Part shown: piece after piece, positions 32,859 to 43,147 of the stretch
How positions within the stretch are numbered: position 1 is the first letter of the stretch
How the letters are laid out: each line of letters opens with the position of its first letter
DNA from: Flectonema sp. DT1601
Taxonomy: Eukaryota > Euglenozoa > Diplonemea > Diplonemida > Diplonemidae
Assembly (NCBI GenBank): GCA_964019425.1
Contig: OZ025790.1
Location: 992,001-1,056,000 of the forward strand
Length of the DNA stretch: 64,000 nucleotides
Reading direction: 5' to 3'
The notes under the pieces: generated by a model
What the model was told of the DNA's origin: nothing
Database searches by the model: none
Seen by the model: only the letters and a program-made list of their open reading frames with translations
Program-made: the position numbers and the translations under genes

Positions 32859-34480
32859 TTAATCACTGAGGGGCTCATTCTCGTTCAGACTGTTCTGTTC
32901 TGTAACAACCCGACCATGATCATTCAGCAAATATGAGATGTCAATTGTGGCTGCCTCTGACATGTCACGTGCATCCTCTGCCCAAAACTGGAGAAGTTGT
33001 CGCGGAGTGCGATGCTCCCGGGAGAATGAGATGAGACGTCTGAGCACACCATTCACAATACTATATTGTGCACACATGAACTCCATGATGTTGCCCATTT
33101 CCTCGTTACTGAGAGACATCAGGTAAGCATATGCCCGCCTGCGACGATGAGAGTACTTGATGAGGCGCTTGTTGCGCTGCAAGAATGTGAGAACCCACCT
33201 GAGGAATGGAATACCTCGAAGCGGGCATGATAACACATACTGCAACTGGAAATATTACTGCGCGGAAAAAACCGCACTAATTTCCAAATCTGCAAAAAGC
33301 CGCACTAATTTTTCCACGCAGTAATATTTCCCGCACTAATATTTCTGCTCAGAAGTGATTTTTTCTCCAGCTGCATTTTTCTGCTGGTGCCTTACACAGC
33401 AAAAAAGCAACCAAAAAATTTTCTACCACCAAGTGGAAAAAACCGCACTAATCTTTTCTCAAAAAAACCGCACTAATTTTTCCGCGCAGTAATATTTCCC
33501 CGCAGTAATTATTCAGCGCAGTAATATTTCCAGTTGCAGTAGCATGCAAATGCTAAGGTTCCGAAGTGCCCATTCGTAACCTTCTCTTTAAATGGGCACG
33601 CCCTAAAAGAGATGCGGTGCTTCTTGCGAAGCCAGTAAGCAAACGACCGATTCCCACGTATGAAGAAGCACAGCGTTACTATTGAACGGAGCAAGTCACT
33701 GAGGCCAAAGTACTTCGCAATCCAGGAGGCAATGCAATGAACTCGGTGTGTAGGCTCCGGGATGAGGCAGATATTGCCATCTTGGTCAAATAATTTAAAC
33801 CCCCTGTATTCTGATCCACCCCGATCACTGAGCGCAGAGGTAATCGTGCAAGTTGACAGAGGTGGTGGTGCCGGATCAGTGATTAAGATTCCGAGCTGCT
33901 GGAAGTGGTGCAGCGCACGTCGTAGTGTGTCACAGAATGATTGAGCTTGGTGGCTCTGTGTCAGTCTGCATGCAAGACTATAGCATGCAGTCGTAGCTGT
34001 AGCAGCAGTGATGTGTAGCGCTGACGAGTTTTCTGTCACAGATGTTGCGTCACTTACTAGGCAGAAGGTACTCTCCCGGTTGCGAATGAGAAACACACAA
34101 TCCTGCACATACAACCACCGGATCATCTCTCTTCGTGCAGCCCAATAACTGACGGAGTCAAGACCATGAAGCTGGCGGGTAAACTGCGGAATGCGGCGCA
34201 TGGCGATGTGCTGCAAGAGGATCGGGACAACTGTACTTGGTGGCTGTGGGCGGAGATGCAGGGTCCCAGCAACAGTGTATTGCGATACACCGTCAACCTC
34301 ATCGCACCAGATCAGCATGCCATCCGTGCCAGCAACACGAGCCTTAACCTCCAAGTCATCTTCAACTTCTAGTCCCATACCACCCAATACATCTAACAGC
34401 TTTGATCTGCTAGTCACATACAGCAAGATCTCTGCTGGCAAGGAATCGCGAAGTTGCACTGTTACTCTTACGAGAGCCAT
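32859..34480 (-). pseudogene. Transposase-like gene of the hAT-like element, split by a MITE
   Basis: The first frame (34480 to about 33540) encodes some 315 residues from MALVRVTVQLRDSLPAEILL. The second frame (about 33237 to 32859) continues with LSCPLRGIPFLRWVLTFLQR. The MITE insertion separates them. Motifs CLVSDATSV (near 143), SDRGGSEYRGF (near 220) and EPTHRVHCIASWIAKYFGL (near 245) are spaced like the two Asp residues and the CxxH-type motif of hAT/DDE transposases. I could not place the final acidic residue. GC content and codon use are unlike the host genes. Confidence 0.55.
33240..33539. mobile_element. 300-bp MITE with TA flanks, nested in the transposase gene
   Basis: The TIR CTGCAACTGGAAATATTACT and its inverted copy are flanked by TA. 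The interior is made of repeated CCGCACTAATTTTTCC and GCAGTAATATTTCC motifs. It is the same family as 35934-36263 and 31829-31941. A TA target fits Tc1/mariner-type mobilisation, but no transposase of that type is in the window. Confidence 0.85.
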
Positions 34481-34914
34481 GTGAATGAATTACCACAATA
34501 AACTTTAGAGAACGATAGGATTAACAAGCACCACCACTTCAACGATCACCACACATGCCTATCAACCCACCTGTGCTAGAATAGTTCAGCAACCACATGA
34601 AACTGTAACAAGAGCTGGATTAAAGAGAAGTAGTATTAACAATAAACTGTAGAGAACGATAGGATTAACAAGCACCGATGACAACTACGAAGCAGTGCAG
34701 TTCAGGCCCCCCCTGAGTAGTTTTTTTTACCAAACCACAAATCTCAATATCAAAATTCACGAAAATTCACGATTATTCACGAAAATTCACGATTTTTCAC
34801 CATGCTTTTTGGAAGTGAATTTTCGTGAATTTTCGTGATAGGTAGTGACAACTCGTGACAAACCGTGAAGGATCGTGAAAATTCGTGAAACCTCCACCCC
34901 TGCCGATCGCCTCA

Positions 34915-35250
34915 AACATTGTTTATTCTTTTTTTTTTTTTTTTTTTCTTTTTATTTATTAAAAAAAACAATCAGTTTAGCGTCTTGACCAGGACGGAAA
35001 ATAGAAAGTAATCGACATAGTCGATCGATAAAAAAAAAACAATGATAACATTGTTTATTCTTTTTTTTTATTTTAAATTCTTTTTATTTATTTTTTAAAG
35101 AAAAAAAACGGAAAATAGAAATTAGTCGACAAAGTCGAACGATAAAAAAAAACAATGATAACATTGTTTATTCTTTTTTTTGTATTTTTTTATATTCTTT
35201 TTTATTAATTTTGAAAAAAAAACAATCAGTTTAGCGTCTTGACCAGGACG
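34915..35250 (+). repeat. Satellite array, block 1 continued (three units)
   Basis: It resumes with AACATTGTTTATTC after the transposon. The middle unit (near 35105) is the short B subtype, lacking AATCAGTTTAGCGTC and reading TTAGTCGACAAAGTCGAACG. The block ends at CCAGGACGC, where unrelated sequence begins. Confidence 0.85.
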
Positions 35251-35933
35251 CAAGAACAAAAAAACTACTCACACCTGAAGAAAACATACACAAAGAACAC
35301 ACTGTAAGCTGTGTGTATATTTTGTGTTTGTCACAACAGGAGAGAAAAGAAAGAATGTCAAGGTTGGTCACCTTGCCTATCAACGCACAACATTGGTGGT
35401 CTCTACTAGACCCTGAGTGATCCCACTGGATCTCTCATCGTTCATAGTACCCTGTGTGAAGTTATAAAATCAAAGGTAAACTATGAACTACAAATGACTT
35501 AGCCTGTTATTATAATGCCACAGGCAGGCCCTGCATTCAGCAACTATCCAGCAGTGCTTGGAAGTCCTGATCTTCTTCTAAAAAAAAGAAAGAAAAACAA
35601 AACTGTAGCTGGGATCACTCAGGATCAACAGACTACCAATGCAACCTGTTGTACTTGCTCACTATGGGGGGTGATGCCAAACACCCAGAAGTACTAAACT
35701 GCTTTCCTTCTTGCTGCCCAGGTTTCTGACCAGAACTAATAGAAAATAAAAACAGATGGGAAACAATAAAAAGTAAAATGAATATAACTGAAGTTAAACA
35801 AGAATGTTGGTCCTAGACAAGACCTTAAACTGACTAACCGGTCTTAATTTTAACTAAGTGTTAACCTAGTTTCCTAGTTTCTAATATGAAATCTTTTTTC
35901 TTTTTTTTCTTTTTGAACAAAATGTAATTATTA
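35251..35933. other. Mosaic sequence with left arm of a 226-bp inverted repeat (35496-35721)
   Basis: The segment ACTACTCACACCTGAAG followed by AAAACATACACAAAG recurs at 44645 and 49085. The arm 35496-35721 is inverted at 36267-36492. CAGAACTAATAGAAAATAAA at about 35731 recurs at 44714 and 49154 and, inverted, at 40530. Open frames here belong to the repeat and have no recognisable protein motif. Confidence 0.7.
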
Positions 35934-36263
35934 CTGCAACTGGAAATATTACTGCGCGGAAAAAACCGCACTAATTTCCAAATCTGCAAAAAACCGCACT
36001 AATTTCCAAATCTGCAAAAAACCGCACTAATTTTTCCACGCAGTAATATTTCCACCACACTAATATTTCTGCTCAGAAGTGATTTTTTCTCCACCTGAAT
36101 TTTTCTGCTGGTGCCTTACACAGCAAAAAAGCAACCAAATTTTTTTCTACCACCAAGTGGAAAAAACCGCACAAATCTTTTCTCAAAAAAACCGCACTAA
36201 TTTTTCCGCGCAGTAATATTTCCCCGCAGTAATTATTCAGCACAGTAATATTTCCAGTTGCAG
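35934..36263. mobile_element. 330-bp MITE with TA flanks, second full copy
   Basis: It has the same TIR and interior as 33240-33539, with a duplicated CCGCACTAATTTCCAAATCT segment near the left end. It sits between the two arms of the 226-bp inverted repeat. Confidence 0.85.
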
Positions 36264-36266
36264 TAA

Positions 36267-36492
36267 CTGGGCAGCAAGAAGGAAAGCAGTTAAGTACTTC
36301 TGGGTGTTTGGCATCACCCCCCATAGTGAGCAAGTACAACAGGTAGCATTGGTAGTCTGTTGATCCTGAGTGATCCCAGCTACAGTTTTGTTTTTCTTTC
36401 TTTTTTTTAGAAGAAGATCAGGACATCCAAGCACTGCTGGATAGTTGCTGAATGCAGGGCCTGCCTGTGGCATTATAATAACAGGCTAAGTC
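36267..36492. repeat. Right arm of a 226-bp inverted repeat
   Basis: Reverse complement of 35496-35721 with only a few mismatches. The inner arm sequence CTGGGCAGCAAGAAGGAAAG also occurs at 40559 in the same orientation. About 545 bases, including a MITE, separate the arms. Confidence 0.85.
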
Positions 36493-36879
36493 CTCAATTC
36501 TTCCGTCATGGTCATGACATTCTTTTTCGTTTTTCTAATGCACAAGAGATACCATCACTCATGAGATACCAACGCACATACGAGATACCAGCACTCCAGA
36601 GATACCGACACGCTAGAGATACCAAGTCACTTGAGATACCTCCTTGTAAATTAATTCCCGGTATTTCAAATTTGAATTGATAGTGTCAACTCTGCTTGCT
36701 GCTCTTGTTCATGTGTTGTCTCCTGAAAGTGATCTTAACTCCTATAAAAAGAAAAAAAAAAAGAAATCAAAAAAGAAGAATTTTCAAACGAAGTTATAAC
36801 AACCCCTACCACCCATTATGATCAATTCCGCTTGTTTTTTTTTTTTTTTTAAAAAACAAAAAAAAAATAAAAAATTATA
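36493..36879. repeat. Block with six GAGATACC motifs at 17-19 bp spacing; inverted copy at 50766-51107
   Basis: GAGATACC starts at 36546, 36563, 36582, 36599, 36616 and 36633, each preceded by variable CA-rich bases. The inverted copy has GGTATCTC at 51002, 51019, 51036 and 51055 with the same 17/17/19 spacing. The segment AGAATTTTCAAACGAAGTTA then TAACAACCCCT (36778-36810) is also inverted at about 50766-50800. Confidence 0.75.
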
Positions 36880-37137
36880 AAAGATTAAACAATGTTATCA
36901 TTGTTTTTTTTTTATCGATCGACCATGTCGATTACTTTCTATTTTCCGTCCTGGTCAAGACGCTAAACTGATTGTTTTTTTTTTCAAAATTAATAAAAAA
37001 GAATATAAAAAAAAAATAAAAAAAAAAATAAACAATGTTATCATTATTTTTTTATCGATCGACTTTGTCGACTAATTTCTATTTTCCGTCCTGGTCAAGA
37101 CGCTAAACTGATTGTTTTTTCTAAATAAATAAAAAGA

Positions 37138-37175
<38 letters not shown>

Positions 37176-37426
37176 TTAAACAATGTTATCATTGTTTTTT
37201 TATCGATCGACTATGTCGATTACTTTCTATTTTCCGTCCTGGTCAAGACGCTAAACTGATTGTTTTTTTTTTTCAAAATTAATAAAAAAGAATATAAAAA
37301 AAAAATAAAAAAAAGAATAAACAATGTTATCGTTGTTTTTTTATCGATCGACTTTGTCGACTAATTTCTATTTTCCGTCCTGGTCAAGACGCTAAACTGA
37401 TTGTTTTTTCTAAATAAATAAAAAGA

Positions 37427-37461
<35 letters not shown>

Positions 37462-37576
37462 TTAAACAGTGTTATCATTGTTTTTTTTTATCGATCGACT
37501 ATGTCGATTACTTTCTATTTTCCGTCCTGGTCAAGACGCTAAACTGATTGTTTTTTCTTTAAAAAATAATAAAAAG

Positions 37577-37615
<39 letters not shown>

Positions 37616-37866
37616 ATAAACAATGTTATCATAGTTTTTTTATCGATTGACTTTGTCGACTAATTTCTATTTTCCGTCCTGGTCAGGACGCTAAACTGAT
37701 TGTTTTTTCTTTAAAAATAAATAAAAAGATTATAAAAAAAAAAAAAAAAAAGAATAAACAATGTTATCATTGTTTTTTTTTTATCGATCGACTATGTCGA
37801 CTAATTTCTATTTTCCGTCCTGGTCAAGACGCTAAACTGATTGTTTTTTCTAAATAAATAAAAAGA

Positions 37867-37900
<34 letters not shown>

Positions 37901-38015
37901 TTAAACAGTGTTATCATTGTTTTTTTTTATCGATCGACTATGTCGATTACTTTCTATTTTCCGTCCTGGTCAAGACGCTAAACTGATTGTTTTTTCTTTA
38001 AAAAATAATAAAAAG

Positions 38016-38054
<39 letters not shown>

Positions 38055-38440
38055 ATAAACAATGTTATCATAGTTTTTTTATCGATTGACTTTGTCGACT
38101 AATTTCTATTTTCCGTCCTGGTCAGGACGCTAAACTGATTGTTTTTTCTTTAAAAATAAATAAAAAGATTATAAAAAAAAAAAAAAAAAAGAATAAACAA
38201 TGTTATCATTGTTTTTTTTTTATCGATCGACTATGTCGACTAATTTCTATTTTCCGTCCTGGTCAAGACGCTAAACTGATTGTTTTTTCTAAATAAATAA
38301 AAAGAATAAAAAAAAAAAAAAAAAAAAAAAAGATTAAACAATGTTATCATTGTTTTTTTTTTTATCGATCGACTATGTCGATTACTTTCTATTTTCCGTC
38401 CTGGTCAGGACGCTAAACTGATTGTTTTTTCTTTAAAAAA
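36880..38440 (-). repeat. Satellite array, block 2 (minus orientation, about eleven units)
   Basis: The same unit as block 1, but reverse complemented: AACAATGTTATCATTG, ATCGATCGACTATGTCGATT, TTTCTATTTTCCGTCCTGGT, CAAGACGCTAAACTGATTG. A three-unit segment is duplicated with a 439-bp period (37469 and 37908), a higher-order repeat. Confidence 0.9.
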
Positions 38441-39280
38441 TAAATAAAATGAATTTTTATTTTTTTATTTTCAGCTCAATTAGCTACAAAGTGTTTCTAC
38501 AAAGTGTTTCTCACTTAGATTTTTTTTTTGCTTTTCAGCTCCTTAAAAGCTGCTAAGTGTTTCTGCTAAGTGTTTCTCACTTAGAATCTTATTGTTATGT
38601 TCGTTTTCTATCCCTTCTCCTATCCCTTTTGTTCAAAAAAAGCGGGAGGAAATTCTCTCATTCACGCTAAGATGCACTCTGAACTTTGATTTTTTGATCC
38701 GAGTGTGAGGGAATGACCTGTTAGTGCATTGGGCATAAGCTGTGCTGCAGTTTAGATGTCTTAGGTGTTAATAAGGGGTTCCTCTTAGCATTTTTCTTTG
38801 TTCCCACCTTATGATTTTCTTGAAGAAAAAAAATAGAGGTCATAATGGTGCTTCCCTCTGGAAGGGTTGTAAGCCATGGTGTCCAACTAAATTAAAGAAT
38901 TTCGATAAAGTGGGAAGTAACGGACTGGGAGCTTTTGGCTCCTGCCCTATTCCCGATGTAAACTTTCTTTTTATTTTTTATTTTTTTTTTAACAGGCCCA
39001 AAGGGCGACAATGATGGTTGCTGACCAAGGAATAATATTCAATTGAATTTTCGTTTCAAAGAAACGAACAGAATTAAGAGAGAGGCAGAGAAAAAAAAAA
39101 AAAAAATGAAGAGGAAATAATCAAACATGAAAAAAAAAAAAAAAAAATATATATATATAAATAAAAAACGTTGTATGAAAAAGGGAAAAAAAAGAAAAAA
39201 AAAAGACCAGAAAAGGAAAGAGAAAATGAAAAGGTATAATATTATTGTGCGGATATGAGGGATAGCAGGGAGATGCTCTT
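38441..39280. other. Mosaic block, inverted relative of 48623-49578
   Basis: It holds short tandem AAGTGTTTCT motifs (38489-38580), then sequence whose reverse complement lies at 48623-48960 and 49500-49688, then a segment (38890-39100) that recurs in direct orientation at 40708-40915 and 45142-45340: GATAAAGTGGGAAGTAACGG through CCCAAAGGGCGACAATGATG. No gene was recognised. Confidence 0.7.
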
Positions 39281-39413
39281 TTTTTTTTTTTTTTTTTCTT
39301 ATTTATTATTTAAAAAAAGGAAACAATCAGTTTAGCGTCTCGATCAGGACGGAAAATAGAAAGTAATCGACATAGTTGATCGATATAAAAAAAACAATGA
39401 TAACATTGTTTAT

Positions 39414-39454
<41 letters not shown>

Positions 39455-40285
39455 AAAAACAATCAGTTTAGCGTCTTGACCAGGACGGAAAATAGTAAGT
39501 AATCGACATAGTCGATCGATAAAAAAAAACAATGATAACATTGTTTATTCCTTTTTTTTTTTTTTTTTTATTCTTTTTATTTATTTTTAAAGAAAAAACA
39601 ATCAGTTTAGCGTCCTGACCAGGACGGAAAATAGAAAGTAATCGACATAGTCGATCGATAAAAAAAACAATGATAACATTGTTTATTCTTTTTTTTTTTT
39701 TTTTTAATTCTTTTTATTTATTTTTAAAAAGAAAAAAAAATGGAAAATAGAAATTAGTCGACAAAGTCGAACGATAAAAAAAAAACAATGATAACATTGT
39801 TTATTCTTTTTTTTTTTATTTTTTTTATATTCTTTTTTATTAATTTTGAAAAAAACACAATCAGTTTAGCGTCTTGACCAGGACGGAAAATAGAAAGTAA
39901 TCGACATAGTCGATCGATAAAAAAACAATGATAACATTGTTTATTCTTTTTTTTTTATTTTAAATTCTTTTTATTTATTTTTTAAAGAAAAAAAAAACGG
40001 AAAATAGAAATTAGTCGACAAAGTCGAACGATAAAAAAAAACAATGATAACATTGTTTATTCTTTTTTTTGTATTTTTTTATATTCTTTTTTTATTAATT
40101 TTGAAAAAAAACAATCAGTTTAGCGTCTTGACCAGGACGGAAAATAGAAAGTGATCGACATAGTCGATCGATAAAAAAACAATGATAACATTGTTTATTC
40201 TTTTTTTTTTTATTTTTTTATTTTAAATTCTTTTTATTTATTTTTTAAAGAAAAAAAAAAAACGGAAAATAGAAATTAGTCGACA
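39281..40285 (+). repeat. Satellite array, block 3 (plus orientation, about eight units)
   Basis: Full-length A units alternate with short B units (B near 39735, 39990 and 40260) in the second half. A clear example has palindromes at 39612-39625, 39641-39655 and 39666-39683. Confidence 0.9.
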
Positions 40286-40991
40286 AGTCTGGGATAATCC
40301 CTGCCAGAGGGGTGAGTATTCTACCATGGTTGAAATACTCTGGCAACTGATCTTCAATTTTATGTTGTTTGTTAGCTGCTGGTGTATCTTGATTATGTGT
40401 TGATACTTGCATTTTTTTATTTGTAATCTTCTATTACAATCCTCTTTCTGTTCTGGTCTGTTACTTCATTTGTCTTGTTTAACTTCAGTTATATCCATTT
40501 TACTTTTTATTGTTTCCCATCTACTTTTTATTTTCTATTAGTTCTGGTCAGAAACTCCTGGGCAGCAAGAAGGAAAGCAGTTAAGTACTTCTGGGTGTTT
40601 GGCATCACCCCCCATAGTGAGCAAGTACAACAGGTAGCATTGGTAGTCTGTTGATCCTGAGTGATCCCAGCTACAGTTTTGTTTTTCTTTCTTTTTTTTA
40701 GAAGAAGATGAATTTCGATAGAGTGGGAAGTAACGGACTGGGAGCTTTTGGCTCCTGCCCTATTCCCGATGTAAACTTTCTTTTTATTTTTTATTTTTTT
40801 AACAGGCCCAAAGGGCGACAATGATGGTTGCTGACCAAGGAATAATATTCAAATGAATTTTCGTTTCAAAGAAACAAACAGAATTAAGAGAGAGGCAGAG
40901 AAAAAAAAAAAAAAAGAAAGAAAGAAAAGAAAAAAAAAAAATATGAGGAGGAAATAATCAAACATGAAAAAAAAAAAAAAAATATATATTA
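40286..40991. other. Mosaic block, inverted relative of 44700-45000
   Basis: 40286-40560 is the reverse complement of about 44700-44980 and of 49140-49420. 40559-40705 matches the arm at 36267-36415, and 40708-40915 matches 38890-39100. Homopolymers follow, ending in an AT dinucleotide stretch at 40980-40991 that is the target of the next element. Confidence 0.7.
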
Positions 40992-42853
40992 GTCATTCCA
41001 AAAATAACCGGCCGCGAAAACCAGTTTTGCTTCGAGCAGCCGTTGGTCAAAAATGCGTCCATTTTTCGAGATTTTTTACGAGGTGGAAAGGTTCGGCCCC
41101 AATCTCTCATTTTACGCGGTGGGATTATTTTTTTTTCACTTTTTTTACTGACCGTTAGAACCCGACAGGTGCGTTATGGGTACTAAGAGAATGTCACTGT
41201 CGCCACGGAAAAGTTAATCCTGTTGCTGCATTTAATTTTTTTCTGGAAAAAAAAGGGAAATGCATCAGAGATTGGCATTTTTTCTCGTAACTACACTTAT
41301 TATTCCCTTCAGCACCAGCTTAAACTTCTCTCAATGAAGTGTCACACGTGCCACGAGATGCCAGCTGAGTGCTCCTCAGACAACTACAACTGCACCTCGC
41401 ACACTAACGCGAAAAGATGGAATCCGAAGTTCAACAAGCTTCTTGAGCCACTTCGCGGTAGTCTTGAAATCCCGGCGTATGCTCCTCTGCGCTCAATCTG
41501 CAACGCTTGCTACCAGCGAGCAAAAAGGCTGACTAGTGATCCGCATTACGCATCCGTCAGTATCCCTGCAGAGCCGATCAATCCGGAACCGCGCTCCGAT
41601 ATTTTTGAACGCGTGAAAGAATCAGTTCCTGCTGTCCGTTCTCAGTTTTTGAGACTCTGTTTCACGCCAGGCTACACTGATAGCCAGATTAATGCCCATG
41701 TCAGGGATTCTTCAATGCGTAAGCAGCTACAGAGGCTGGAACAGCACGATCCCTCCCAATCAGTAAAGCAGCGCAGCCAAGACAGAGATATCTGGAACTT
41801 CTGGATTTCCAATGCACGCCCTGAGTCAAACCGCGGTCCTCAGCAAAGACTACATAACCGGCAAGACAAGTAAAGAGACAGTCCTCTATGTAAGAGAACC
41901 ATACCTTGCTTTGTGGAGTGCCTTCTGCAGAACTCACACAGCTATCTCATATGCTCTGTTTTGTGACAAAAGGCCTGCTCATGTCAAATCTTGTCCGAAT
42001 AACCCTCGATGCCGTTGTAGGTGGCACATGCAAATTGCACTTATCCTTCCTGCTTATATGAGACTTGTGGGCCTGAGAAGATTTCAGCTAACCCGCTTGA
42101 GTGACCTACCACTCATACTATGTCGAGACCCGTCTTACAACTGCTTCTTTGGCCACTGCAACCAATGCAGGCCGTTGAACTTATTCTATCCCAAGGCGTT
42201 AAAATCCTGCTGGCTGCTTTGTACCGATTGATGAAGATGATCCAAATGTGGGGGTTGGTGCGAGCCAACTTTCACCTGCTACCAACACTGAGAGTGAGTC
42301 TATTTCAGAAACAACTGAACCCACCTCAGATTCTGGTGAGTCTTCTACTGGCTCTTGCTCTGTTAGTGAATCTAGTTCTAGTTCCAGTTTCAGATCGCTG
42401 TGTTCAACTAGTTCTATTATCGGTTCATTGCCGGTAGGAAAACGAAGAAAGCCAGCAGTAAAAGTTGCCAAAAGAGCTAAGCCTAATCAAAAATAAAAAT
42501 AGGCTAAGTGTAGTGTAAGATGTACAAGGTACTGTTTTGCTTCGAGCAGCCTTTGTAACTGTTTCAGAGTAAAACATCCGACCAGGTACGGCCGGATATA
42601 GAACCATATACCGATCTTTCATTTTAGCACCCGGGGCAGCCGATTAGACATCAACAGTTCCATTATTCAAAATTTTCACCACACAAAAATGTCACAATTT
42701 TTTTGAATTTTAGCTGCATTTTTTTGAATCGCAGCGGGAATGAAATCAGCGGTGCAAAAGCGATTAAAATAGGTATTCGGTTTTAAGTTTTACTCCCTAT
42801 TTTCACCCATGAAATACTGGAACCCTAAAATGGACGGTTATTTTTGGAATGAC
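40992..42853 (+). mobile_element. 1.86-kb TIR DNA transposon inserted at TA
   Basis: The TIR GTCATTCCAAAAATAACCG and its inverted copy are flanked by TA inside an AT-repeat, so up to ATTA may be duplicated. The interior is GC-richer than the host spacers and encodes a protein on the plus strand in at least three frames. A second sequence, TTTTGCTTCGAGCAGC, occurs near both ends (41024 and 42535). It is probably a broken autonomous element. Confidence 0.85.
41334..42496 (+). pseudogene. Transposon protein: Cys4 finger, FC..RP..V...C.C..H domain, acidic Ser-rich basic tail
   Basis: The frame 41334-41873 begins MKCHTCHEMPAECSS and carries CNACYQRAKR, a Cys4 finger pair resembling a GATA-type second half. 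The next frame (about 41812-42231) reads TSKETVLYVREPYLALWSAF, then ALFCDKRPAHV and RCRCRWH, and ends in CFFGHCNQCR. This order (K.T....LY..F, FC..RP..V, C.C.H, C...C..C) is what I recall from a widespread but poorly named group of animal and protist transposon proteins. The last frame (to 42496) is acidic and Ser-rich with a basic end (GKRRKPAVKVAKRAKP) like a nuclear signal. Two frame changes or introns separate the parts. Confidence 0.5.
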
Positions 42854-42988
42854 TAATATATATAAATAAAAAAACGTTGTATGAAAAAGGAAAAAAAAGA
42901 AAAAAAAAAAAAAAAAAAGACCAGAAAAGGAAAGAGAAAATGAAAAGGTATAATATTATTGTGAGGATATGAGGGATAGCAGGGAGAT

Positions 42989-43026
<38 letters not shown>

Positions 43027-43147
43027 TTATTATTTAAAAAAAAGGAAACAATCAGTTTAGCGTCTCGATCAGGACGGAAAATAGAAATTAATCGACATAG
43101 TCGATCGATAGAAAAAAAAACAATGATAACATTGTTTATTCTTTTTT
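42854..43147 (+). repeat. Spacer plus one satellite unit
   Basis: 42854-42990 repeats the sequence at about 39160-39275 (AAACGTTGTATGAAAAAGG and GGTATAATATTATTGTG). One satellite unit lies at about 43050-43140, with the GTCTCGATCAGGAC variant also seen at 39339 and 47015. Confidence 0.75.

Larger units (their letters stand above)
32497..34914 (-). mobile_element. 2.4-kb TIR DNA transposon, hAT-like, inserted in the satellite
   Basis: The ends TGAGGCGATCGGCAGGG and its inverted copy are flanked by AACAT on both sides (32492-32496 and 34915-34919), exactly within a satellite palindrome. The inner part of the ends, CAGGGGTGGAGG, resembles hAT termini. If the ends are read that way the flank is NCGATCGN, so the exact target duplication is uncertain. 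Subterminal TTCACGA-type repeats (32525-32660 and 34755-34900) are abundant. It carries a transposase-like gene on the minus strand, broken by a nested MITE at 33240-33539. Confidence 0.8.

Noticed and set aside
35515-36473. Protein starting MPQAGPAFSNYPAVLG seen on both strands
   Set aside because: The frames lie in the two arms of an inverted repeat and begin at a non-ATG codon; no motif is recognisable.
41701-42471. Minus-strand frames inside the 40992-42853 element
   Set aside because: They are antisense to the Cys4-finger and acidic Ser-rich plus-strand frames, which carry the recognisable motifs.
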